From JAHFUS01 sp035689115 (GTDB lineage: Bacteria > Actinomycetota > Acidimicrobiia > Acidimicrobiales > GCA-2861595): a stretch of DNA of 64,000 bases. The position numbers and the translations under genes were made by a program. The stretch is taken from contig DASSMA010000011.1 of assembly GCA_035689115.1 (NCBI GenBank), positions 3,656 through 67,655 on the forward strand, in the 5' to 3' direction. Positions 33,427-41,627 of this stretch are shown one piece after another; positions within the stretch are counted from its first letter, which is position 1; each line of letters begins with the position of its first letter. The notes beneath the pieces are model-generated. The model was not told the DNA's origin. It was given only the letters and a program-made list of their open reading frames with translations, and ran no database searches.

Positions 33427-34637
33427 CCGTCAGCGAGGTCGTGGAGATGGAGGGCCACATCATCGACTCGCTGATGCTGGCCAAGGTGATGGACGTGATC
33501 ATCGCCGCCGGCGCCGACTACCGGATCCTCAGCGTCGACATCGGGCGCACCAACGTCGACGTCAGCAAGGCCCGCCTGGAGGTGGTGGCGGCCGACGAGG
33601 AGACCCTGGGCGCCCTGCTGGTGGAGATCCAGGACCACGGCGCCAACCGGGTGATCAACCGCGACGCCGAGCTGGTGGCGGCCGACCTCGACGGCGTCCT
33701 CCCCGCCGGCTTCTACTCCACCACCAACCTCCCCACGGCCGTCCGTCTCGGCGGCCGGTGGGTGGACGTCGAGAACCCGGAGATGGACTGCGGCCTGGTC
33801 GTCACGCCCGAGGGCCGGGCCCGCACCCTGCCCATGCACCGGGTCCGGGTGGGCGACATGGTGGTGGTCGGCCACGACGGCATCCGGGTGTCGCCGCCGT
33901 CGCCCATGCGCGGGGTGAAGACCTTCGAGTTCATGAGCTCGGAGGTCTCGTCGGAGAAGCCCAAGGCTGTCCTGGTGGCCGACGTCGCCTCCCGGCTGCG
34001 GGTCCACCGCGAGGCCGGCGACAAGGTCCTCGCCGTGTGCGGCCCGGCGGTGGTGCACACGGGCGCGGCGCCGGCGGTGGCCAGGCTCGTCCGAGCCGGG
34101 TGGATCGACGTCCTCTTCGCCGGCAACGGCTTCGCCACCCACGACATCGAGTCCAACGTCATGGGCACCTCGCTCGGCGTCTCCGTCCACGCCGGCACCC
34201 CCTCCGAGGGCGGCCACGCCAACCACCTGCGGGTGATCAACGAGGTGCGCCGCTACGGCTCCATCGCCGCCGCCGTGGAGGCCGGCTACATCGACGGCGG
34301 CGTCATGTACGAGTGCGTCGTGTCGAAGGTGCCGTTCGTGCTGGGCGGGTCGATCCGCGACGACGGGCCGCTGCCCGACGTCTACACCAACGTGGTCGAG
34401 GCGGCCGACGCCATGCGCTACCTCCTGCCGGGGGTCGGCGTGGCCCTGATGCTGGCCTCCACCCTGCACGCCATCGCCACCGGCAACTGCCTGCCGTCCG
34501 ACGTGGAGACGTTCTGCGTCGACATCAACCAGGCGGTCGTCACCAAACTGGCCGACCGGGGCAGCCACCAGGCCCTCGGCATCGTCACCGACGTCGGCCT
34601 GTTCATCGAGGGGCTCTCCGAAGAGCTCTGCCCGTGA
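33423..34637 (+). CDS. LOR/SDH-type (TIGR00300) ornithine cyclodeaminase-like enzyme
   Basis: 404 residues. The N-terminal part (EMEGHIIDSLMLAKVMDVII, VEIQDHGANRVINRDAELV) and core (VCGPAVVHTGAAPAVARLVR, VLFAGNGFATHDIESNVMGTSLG, GGHANHLRVINEVRRYGSI) belong to the LOR/SDH bifunctional-enzyme conserved-domain family, also the C-terminal half of cyanobacterial AgrE and the archaeal ornithine cyclodeaminase. The expected reaction is NAD-dependent conversion of ornithine to proline and ammonium. The gene overlaps both neighbours by GTGA, and the downstream partner is a DDAH-fold hydrolase that would supply ornithine. Function is strong inference by family and neighbour, not shown here. Confidence 0.82.
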   Translation: MTVSEVVEMEGHIIDSLMLAKVMDVIIAAGADYRILSVDIGRTNVDVSKARLEVVAADEETLGALLVEIQDHGANRVINRDAELVAADLDGVLPAGFYSTTNLPTAVRLGGRWVDVENPEMDCGLVVTPEGRARTLPMHRVRVGDMVVVGHDGIRVSPPSPMRGVKTFEFMSSEVSSEKPKAVLVADVASRLRVHREAGDKVLAVCGPAVVHTGAAPAVARLVRAGWIDVLFAGNGFATHDIESNVMGTSLGVSVHAGTPSEGGHANHLRVINEVRRYGSIAAAVEAGYIDGGVMYECVVSKVPFVLGGSIRDDGPLPDVYTNVVEAADAMRYLLPGVGVALMLASTLHAIATGNCLPSDVETFCVDINQAVVTKLADRGSHQALGIVTDVGLFIEGLSEELCP

Positions 34638-35473
34638 CTGCGCTCCCGTGGGGGCGGCGCTACCTGATGTGCCGGCCCGAGCACTTCGGCGTGCTCTACG
34701 AGATCAACAGCTGGATGCACACCGAGGTGGCCGTCGACCCCGACCTGGCCCTCGCCCAGTGGGAGGGGCTGTGCGGCGGGCTGCGGTCGTCGGGCGCCGA
34801 GATCGAGCTGCTCGACCCGGTGTCGGGGCTCCCCGACCTCGTCTTCACCGCCAACGCCGGCGTGGTGAACGGCCGCCAGTTCGTCCCGGCCCGCTTCCGT
34901 CACGCCGAGCGCCAGGGCGAGGTGCCGCACGACGTGGCCTGGTTCGAGGCCCGGGGCTTCGCCGTCGACGCCCTGCCGGGCGAGGGGTCCCACGAGGGGG
35001 CGGGGGACGCCCTGCCCTTCGCCGGCGTGCTGCTGTCGGGGTATCGCACCCGCTCCGACGCCTCCACCCACGCCGGCCTGTCCCGCCTCACCGGCGCCCC
35101 GGTCCGCTCCGTCGAGCTGGTCGACCCCCGCCTCTACCACCTCGACCTCACCTTCTGCCCCCTCGACGACCGCCGGGCGATCATCGCCCCCCTTGGCTGG
35201 GACGCCTACGGCCGCAAGGTGGTCGAGGCCCTCGTGCCCGAGCCGCTGGTGCTGGAGGACGACGAGGCGCTGGCCTTCTGCGCCAACTCCGTGGTGGTCG
35301 GCACCACCGTGCACATGCCGTCGTGCCCACCCCGGGTGGGGCGGCAGTTGGAGGCGTGGGGGTTCGACGTGGCCGTGCACGACGTGGGCGAGTTCCTCAA
35401 GGCCGGCGGGGCGTGCCGGTGTCTCACGCTCGCCCTCGACGTGACACTCGGCGGGGGCGCGGGGCGCCCGTAG
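34634..35473 (+). CDS. DDAH-fold arginine/dimethylarginine hydrolase, likely arginine dihydrolase
   Basis: 279 residues, GTG start overlapping the previous stop. Amidinotransferase-fold features: substrate-binding FTANAGVVNGRQFVPARF, His in YHLDLTFCPLDDRRAI, CANSVVVG, and the active-site Cys region GEFLKAGGACRCLTLALD near the C-terminus. The family includes DDAH, arginine deiminase relatives and the AgrE/ArgZ arginine dihydrolase (arginine to ornithine, CO2 and two ammonium). Because it is coupled to an ornithine cyclodeaminase-like gene, arginine dihydrolase is the best guess. Which of the reactions it does cannot be settled by motif alone. Confidence 0.85.
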   Translation: MTALPWGRRYLMCRPEHFGVLYEINSWMHTEVAVDPDLALAQWEGLCGGLRSSGAEIELLDPVSGLPDLVFTANAGVVNGRQFVPARFRHAERQGEVPHDVAWFEARGFAVDALPGEGSHEGAGDALPFAGVLLSGYRTRSDASTHAGLSRLTGAPVRSVELVDPRLYHLDLTFCPLDDRRAIIAPLGWDAYGRKVVEALVPEPLVLEDDEALAFCANSVVVGTTVHMPSCPPRVGRQLEAWGFDVAVHDVGEFLKAGGACRCLTLALDVTLGGGAGRP

Positions 35474-35484
35474 ACTCGACACCG

Positions 35485-36003
35485 ATGAGGATGGTCCTGG
35501 TAGACGCGCCCCCGGAGGTGGAGGCGCTGCTGGAGCGCCGGCGGGCGCTCGGGCAGGACCGCTTCGACGAGGTCTGGGAGGGCGTCTACCACATGACACC
35601 TGGACCCAGCGGCAGGCACGCCTATCTCGACGCCCAACTGGCGATCGTCCTGGCGCCCCTGGCGGAAGCCGCCGGGCTCGTCGGCACGACGGCGTTCACC
35701 CTCGGCCTCCACGAGAAGGACTACCGAGTCCCCGACGGCGGCTACCACCGCTCGATCCCCGAAGGGACATGGGTGCCCACCGCGGCGGTCGTCGTCGAGA
35801 TCGTCTCCCCGGGCGACGAGACGTTCGACAAGTTCCCGTTCTATGCCGCACACGACGTGGACGAGATCATCGTGGCCGATCCCGACGCCAGGACGATCCG
35901 CATCTTCGGCCGCGGCGTGACCGGGTACGCGGAGACCGGTGCGAGCCGCGTGCTGGGGGTGGATTCCGGCACGATCACATCGTCCGTGAACTGGCCCACC
36001 TAG
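35485..36003 (+). CDS. Uma2-family (DUF820) protein, second copy
   Basis: 172 residues. DEVWEGVYHMTPGPSGRHAYLDAQL, YRVPDGGYHRSIPEGTWVPTAAVVVEIVSPGDE and KFPFYAAHDVDEIIVADPDARTIRIFGRG give the PD-(D/E)XK-like DUF820 pattern with Asp, Glu and a downstream Lys. Only weakly similar to the copy at 31344. TAGACT lies 8 nt before the ATG, with no ribosome site, so it is probably a separate leaderless gene and not part of the arginine operon. Confidence 0.82.
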   Translation: MRMVLVDAPPEVEALLERRRALGQDRFDEVWEGVYHMTPGPSGRHAYLDAQLAIVLAPLAEAAGLVGTTAFTLGLHEKDYRVPDGGYHRSIPEGTWVPTAAVVVEIVSPGDETFDKFPFYAAHDVDEIIVADPDARTIRIFGRGVTGYAETGASRVLGVDSGTITSSVNWPT

Positions 36004-36024
36004 GGTCCGGGTAGAACGGACGGT

Positions 36025-36636
36025 ATGGCCGACCTCGAGTTCTTCTTCGACCCGATCTGCCCGTGGGCGTGGATCACCGCCAACTGGGTCATGCACGTGC
36101 AGGAGGAGCGGCCCCTCGAGGTGGACTGGCGGTTCATCTCGCTGGCGGTGGTGAACGAGGGCAAGGGCGAGGTCAAGGAGGGCCACGCCCGCAGCCTGCG
36201 GCTGCTCCGGGTGGCCGCCGCCGTGCGGGTCGAGGCCGGGCCCGAGCAGGTGCTCCCGTACTACAGGGCCCTCGGCGGCGTCATCCACCTGGAGAGGGAC
36301 GCCGCCCGGCTCGACGGCGAGGGCGGGATCGCCGCCGTCCTGGACGGCCTCGGCCTGCCCGCCGGCCTGGCCTCGGCGGCTACCGATGCCGGCGCCTACG
36401 ACGCCACCGTCCGGGCCGAGACGGCCGAGGCCCTCGACCGCTGCGGCGGCGACATCGGCACCCCGGTCCTGAGCTTCACGCCGCCCCACGGGCCGAGCTT
36501 CTTCGGCCCTGTCATCAACAAGGCACCCCGGGGCAAGGAGGCGGTCGAGCTGTGGGAGTGCGTCTCCGTGCTCGGCGCCAACCCCCACTTCAGCGAGCTC
36601 AAGCGCTCCCTGCGTGGCAGGCCCGACTTCGAGTAG
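36025..36636 (+). CDS. DsbA-like thioredoxin-fold protein, Rv2466c type with CPWA motif
   Basis: 203 residues. The opening LEFFFDPICPWAWITANWVM is the DsbA-like two-domain family that includes the mycothiol-dependent nitroreductase Rv2466c (motif CPWC). Here the motif is CPWA: only the first Cys remains, so chemistry should be monothiol, for example mixed disulfide with mycothiol. The helical insertion and the cis-Pro region DIGTPVLSF are present, as is FFGPVI. No signal peptide, so cytoplasmic. TAGAAC lies 7 nt before the ATG. Confidence 0.8.
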   Translation: MADLEFFFDPICPWAWITANWVMHVQEERPLEVDWRFISLAVVNEGKGEVKEGHARSLRLLRVAAAVRVEAGPEQVLPYYRALGGVIHLERDAARLDGEGGIAAVLDGLGLPAGLASAATDAGAYDATVRAETAEALDRCGGDIGTPVLSFTPPHGPSFFGPVINKAPRGKEAVELWECVSVLGANPHFSELKRSLRGRPDFE

Positions 36637-37363
36637 ACGCCCCGCATTGAGCTGGCGCGGGCTCTCGGTCGTGGGTGGCCGGCTGCGGTACCGGCCGAAG
36701 AGCCTGTGGTGGCGCCGCTCGACGCTGCGCTTCGAACCCGAAGCGGTCGCGGTCGTGCCCCGGTCGGGGCCGACCACACTGCTGCCGTGGGAGACGAGCG
36801 GGACCGGCTGGCAGCTGGTCGGCGTGTACGCCAGCCGGGCCAACCGGGCCGGCATCGAGATCCGGCTGGCTCCCGCTCGACTCGTCGACGTCTGGCATCC
36901 GGTGTACGGGTCGCACAGCGTCTGGCTCCCTTCGACGTGGTCGACCCCGCCCATCGAGGAGCTGCCGGCGCTCACGGACTTCCTCACCGCCACGCCGGCG
37001 GCCCGGCCCTCGCTCGCCGACGGCGCCCGCCTCGATGCCCTTCTCGCCGCCCTCGCCACCCGCTCCTGGCAGAAGCCGGCGCCCCCCGGGGAGCCCCTGG
37101 CCGGCGACGGCCTCGACCTGCACGTGGCCATCGGCCGCGCCCTCGACGGGATGGAGTGGCGGCGGTACCGGGGGCGCCCGGTTCGGGGCGAGGGCCGGCC
37201 CGACCAGGCGCTGGTCGCCGAGCGGGCGCGGGCTCGCCTCACGCGGGCCGTCTCGGGCCGCACCAGCGACGAGGAACTGGCCGCCGCCGTGCGCCGCCAC
37301 GTCGGGATCGGGGAGTGGCCCTTCGACGTCCTCCTCCCCGCACCCCCCGTCCCGAGTACATAG
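36614..37363 (+). CDS. Hypothetical protein whose last codons lie in a palindromic repeat
   Basis: Up to 249 residues; no family recognised. Start is uncertain: GTG 36614 overlaps the previous gene, TTG 36647 and GTG 36671 are alternatives. The N-terminal half reads as beta strands (LRFEPEAVAVVPRSGPTTLL, GWQLVGVYASRANRAGIEIR, VWHPVYGSHSVWLPSTW), the C-terminal half as helices (ARLDALLAALATRSWQKPA, DEELAAAVRRHVGIGEWPF). The last residues (VPST) and the stop codon are encoded by the left arm of the palindrome at 37351-37393. The next gene also ends in PST by the same means. Confidence 0.6.
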   Translation: MAGPTSSRRPALSWRGLSVVGGRLRYRPKSLWWRRSTLRFEPEAVAVVPRSGPTTLLPWETSGTGWQLVGVYASRANRAGIEIRLAPARLVDVWHPVYGSHSVWLPSTWSTPPIEELPALTDFLTATPAARPSLADGARLDALLAALATRSWQKPAPPGEPLAGDGLDLHVAIGRALDGMEWRRYRGRPVRGEGRPDQALVAERARARLTRAVSGRTSDEELAAAVRRHVGIGEWPFDVLLPAPPVPST

Positions 37364-37393
37364 GGTGCGGATTCCGCACCCTATGTACTCGGG
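37351..37393. repeat. Perfect palindrome, copy 1 (21-bp arms)
   Basis: Left arm 37351-37371 begins CCCGAGTACATAGGGTGCGG; after a single T at 37372 the right arm 37373-37393 is its exact reverse complement. A core with 18-bp arms and a 3-nt loop recurs at 38534-38572. The arm contains the stop TAG (37361-37363) of the upstream gene, and the right edge (CTCGGGAGG) supplies the ribosome site of the downstream oxidoreductase. It could be a terminator-like or REP-type mobile palindrome. There is no T-tract. Confidence 0.85.
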
Positions 37394-37401
37394 AGGTCGT
37401 G

Positions 37402-38544
37402 GTGGGTCGTTCACTCCGGGTCGCGGTGGTGGGGACCGGGTTCATCGGGCGGGTGCACGCCCGCGCTGCCCGGGTTGCCGGCGCCACCCTGGCCGGCGTC
37501 GTGGCGTCGTCGGCCGGCGCCGGCGCAAGGGCGGCGGAGGAGCTGGGGGCGGAGCGGGCCTTCGACACCGTCGACCAGATGCTGGCCGGCAACCACGTCG
37601 ACGTCGTCCACGTGTGCACCCCGAACCACCTGCACGTGCCCGTCGCCATGGCCGCCCTGGAGGCCGGCGCCCACGTCGTGTGCGAGAAGCCGCTGGCGCC
37701 CGACACGGCCGGCGCCCGCCACCTGGTGGCACTGGCGGCGGCCACCGGGCGGGTGGCGACGGTGCCGTTCGTCTACCGCTTCCACCCCGTGGTGCGCGAG
37801 GCGCGGACGCGGGTGGCGGCCGGCGCCACCGGTCCGGTCCGCCTGGTACACGGGTCGTACCTCCAGGACTGGCTCCTGGGCGAGGACGACTGGAACTGGC
37901 GGGTGGACCCGGTCGCCGGCGGGGTGTCGCGCGCCTTCGCCGACATCGGCTCGCACTGGTGCGACCTGGTCGAGTTCGTCACCGGCCACCGCATCGCCCG
38001 GGTGTCGGCCCGCTTCGTGACCACCGTGCCCGAGCGGCGGATGGCGGCCGGGGTGGAGTCGTTCGGGCGGCCGCCGGCCGCCGGCGAGCCCGTAGCCGTC
38101 CACACCGAGGACGCCGCCCTCGTGCTGTTCGAGACCGACGCCGGGGCGGCGGGGTCGGTGGTGGTGAGCCAGGTGTCGGCCGGCCGCAAGAACCGGCTGT
38201 GGTTCGAGATCGACGGCGCCCGGTCGTCCCTCGTCTTCGACCAGGAGGAACCGGAGACGCTGTGGATCGGCCGGCGTGAGGGCGCCGAGCTGGTGCGGCG
38301 CGACCCGAAGACCCTGTCCCCCGGCGCCGCCCGCTTCGCCACCCTCCCCGCCGGCCACGCCCAGGGCTACCAGGGCTGCTTCGACGCCTTCGTGGCCGAC
38401 ACCTACGCCGCTATCGCCGGCGAGACGCCCGACGGCCTGCCCCGGTTCGAGGACGGCCTCAAGTCGGCCTGCATCGTCGAGGCCGTCGTGGAGGCCGCCC
38501 GGACGGGAATCTGGGTGGCGGTCCCCCCGCTCCCGAGTACATAG
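37402..38544 (+). CDS. Gfo/Idh/MocA-family NAD(P)-dependent oxidoreductase
   Basis: 380 residues. Rossmann motif VAVVGTGFIGRVHARAARVAGA, then VHVCTPNHLHVPVAMAALEAGAHVVCEKPLAPD, in which EKP carries the catalytic-region Lys, and the typical C-terminal segment GVSRAFADIGSHWCDLVEFVTG with the conserved Asp-x3-His. Substrate is probably a sugar, inositol or pseudoglycoside, not determinable. GTG 37402 is chosen because GGGAGG sits 5-6 nt upstream; GTG 37399 is adjacent. The gene is framed on both sides by the same palindrome, and its final codons and stop are inside the right copy. Confidence 0.9.
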   Translation: MGRSLRVAVVGTGFIGRVHARAARVAGATLAGVVASSAGAGARAAEELGAERAFDTVDQMLAGNHVDVVHVCTPNHLHVPVAMAALEAGAHVVCEKPLAPDTAGARHLVALAAATGRVATVPFVYRFHPVVREARTRVAAGATGPVRLVHGSYLQDWLLGEDDWNWRVDPVAGGVSRAFADIGSHWCDLVEFVTGHRIARVSARFVTTVPERRMAAGVESFGRPPAAGEPVAVHTEDAALVLFETDAGAAGSVVVSQVSAGRKNRLWFEIDGARSSLVFDQEEPETLWIGRREGAELVRRDPKTLSPGAARFATLPAGHAQGYQGCFDAFVADTYAAIAGETPDGLPRFEDGLKSACIVEAVVEAARTGIWVAVPPLPST

Positions 38545-38572
38545 GGTGCGGTTTCCGCACCCTATGTACTCG
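38534..38572. repeat. Palindrome, copy 2 (18-bp arms, TTT loop)
   Basis: Left arm 38534-38551 (CGAGTACATAGGGTGCGG), loop TTT, right arm 38555-38572, exact reverse complement. The loop differs from copy 1 (ATT) and the arms are shorter because the outer bases no longer pair. The stop TAG of the oxidoreductase (38542-38544) lies in the arm, and the stop of the convergent korB gene is 9 bp beyond the right arm. This would suit a bidirectional transcription stop. Confidence 0.85.
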
Positions 38573-38580
38573 AAATCGCC

Positions 38581-39603
<1,023 letters not shown>

Positions 39604-39612
39604 GACGACACC

Positions 39613-41481
39613 TCAGGAATCGGTGAGGGCGAGCACGGCCGACTCGACCTCGGAGTACAGGAAGCGCTGGCCCTGCACCTTGGTGATGGGCCTGGCGTCG
39701 ACCAGGAAGGCGGCGCGCACCAGCGAGCACAGGTGGCCCATGTTCAGCTCGGGGACGAGCACCTTGGCGTAGCGGCCGACCACGTCGCTCAGGTTCGCCG
39801 GCCAGGGGTTGAGGTGGACCAGGTGGGCGTGGGCGACCTTGCGCCCCCGCCGGCGCAGCCGCTCGACGGCCGCCGCCACCGAGCCGTAGGTGGAGCCCCA
39901 GGTGAGGAGGAGGACGTCGGCGTCGCCGGCGGGATCGTCGACCTCCACCGGCGGGACGTCGGCGGCGATGCCCGCCACCTTGGCCGCCCGGCTGCGCACC
40001 ATCAGCTCGTGGTTGGCGCCGTCGTAGCTGATCTCGCCGGTACGGTCGGCCTTCTCCAGCCCGCCGATGCGGTGCTCCAGGCCGGATGTGCCGGGGATGG
40101 CCCAGGGCCGGGCCATCGTGTCGGTGTCCCGCACGTAGGGCAGGAAGGCCGGCGCCCCGTCGGCGCCGGTGCCGTTGGGCAGGGTGGCGTAGGGGACGCT
40201 GATGTCGGGCAGCTCGTCGAGGCGGGGCAGGCGCCACGGCTCGGCCCCGTTGGCCAGCGAGGCGTCGCTCAGCAGGATCACCGGCGTGCGGTACTTGAGG
40301 GCGATCCGGGCCGCCTCGATGGCGGCGGTGAAGCAGTGGGCCGGCGTGCGGGCGGCCACGATGGGCAGCGGCGCCTCGCCGTGGCGGCCGAACATGGCGA
40401 GCAGCAGGTCGGACTGCTCGGTCTTGGTGGGCATGCCGGTGGAGGGCCCCGCCCGCTGGACGTCGACCACCACCAGGGGCAGCTCCAGGCTCACCGCCAG
40501 CCCGAGCGTCTCCGCCTTGAGGTCCATGCCCGGGCCGCTGGTGGTGGTGACGGCCAGGTGGCCGCCGAAGGCGGCGCCGACGGCGGCGCCGGCCGCCGCG
40601 ATCTCGTCCTCGGCCTGCATGGTGCGGACGCCGAAGTTCTTGTACTTCGACAGCTCGTGCAGGATGTCGGACGCCGGCGTGATGGGGTAGGACGCCAGGA
40701 ACAGCGGCAGCCGGGCCAGGTGGGCGGCGGCGATGAGGCCCCACGCCAGCGCCGCGTTGCCGGTGACGTTGGTGTAGGTGCCCGCCTCGATGGCGGCGGC
40801 GTGGATGTGCATCGGGGCGCCGAACAGCTCGGCCGTCTCGCCGAAGTTGTAGCCCGCCTTGAAGGCCAGCGTGTTGGCCTCCGCCACCTGCGGCTTGGAC
40901 CCGAAGCGCTTCTGGATCCACTCCAGGGTGACGTCGGTGGGCCGGCTGTACATCCACGACAGCAGGCCGAGGGCGAAGAAGTTCTTGCTCCGCTCGGCGT
41001 CGCGGGCCTTGGCCCCGCTGGGCTTGGCCGCCTCGATGGTGAGCGAGGTCATCGGGACCTCGTAGACGGTGAAGCCCGACAGCGAGCCGTCGGTCAGCGG
41101 GTTGGTGTCGTAGCCCGCCTTGGCCAGGCCTCGCTCCTCGAAGGCGTCGGCGTTGACGATCAGCGTGCTCCCCGGGGCAGCGTCGCCGATGTTGGCCCGC
41201 AGGGCGGCCGGGTTCATGGCCACCAGCACGTTGGGCGCGTCGCCCGGCGTGGAGATGTCGTGGTCGGAGATGCTGATCTGGAACGCCGACACGCCGGCCA
41301 GGGTGCCCGCCGGCGCCCGGATCTCGGCCGGGTAGTCGGGCATGGTGACGAGGGCGTTGCCGAACACCGCGCTCGACAGCGTGAACCGGTCCCCCGTGAG
41401 CTGCATGCCGTCGCCCGAGTCGCCGGCGAAGCGGATGACGACGGTGTGCAGGTCCGGGCCCTGGTCGGTGACGTCGCTCAC
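39613..41481 (-). CDS. korA: 2-oxoacid:ferredoxin oxidoreductase, alpha subunit (gamma-alpha fusion)
   Basis: 622 residues. The N-terminal gamma domain (VVIRFAGDSGDGMQLTGDRF, PDYPAEIRAPAGTLAGVSAF) is fused to the alpha pyrimidine-binding domain (YPITPASDILHELSKYKNFG, TMQAEDEIAAAGAAVGAAFGG, TTTSGPGMDLKAETLGLAV). PSTGMPTKTEQSDLL is another landmark. GTG start with TAGCCT 7 nt upstream suggests leaderless transcription of the korAB operon. Typically assigned to 2-oxoglutarate in aerobic actinobacteria; the substrate is not proven here. Confidence 0.94.
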   Translation of the reverse strand: MSDVTDQGPDLHTVVIRFAGDSGDGMQLTGDRFTLSSAVFGNALVTMPDYPAEIRAPAGTLAGVSAFQISISDHDISTPGDAPNVLVAMNPAALRANIGDAAPGSTLIVNADAFEERGLAKAGYDTNPLTDGSLSGFTVYEVPMTSLTIEAAKPSGAKARDAERSKNFFALGLLSWMYSRPTDVTLEWIQKRFGSKPQVAEANTLAFKAGYNFGETAELFGAPMHIHAAAIEAGTYTNVTGNAALAWGLIAAAHLARLPLFLASYPITPASDILHELSKYKNFGVRTMQAEDEIAAAGAAVGAAFGGHLAVTTTSGPGMDLKAETLGLAVSLELPLVVVDVQRAGPSTGMPTKTEQSDLLLAMFGRHGEAPLPIVAARTPAHCFTAAIEAARIALKYRTPVILLSDASLANGAEPWRLPRLDELPDISVPYATLPNGTGADGAPAFLPYVRDTDTMARPWAIPGTSGLEHRIGGLEKADRTGEISYDGANHELMVRSRAAKVAGIAADVPPVEVDDPAGDADVLLLTWGSTYGSVAAAVERLRRRGRKVAHAHLVHLNPWPANLSDVVGRYAKVLVPELNMGHLCSLVRAAFLVDARPITKVQGQRFLYSEVESAVLALTDS

Positions 41482-41627
41482 CTCGCCAAGGCTAGGCCCG
41501 AATCAGGGAAATGCCGGCGCCCATGGATGGCCGCTCCCGGCCCAGAACGGATCCGGCGCGGCCGGCGTCGCGGCCGCCAGGCCGCCGCCGGCACGTGAGG
41601 CGACGGCAGGATGCCCGAGCCGAGCCA

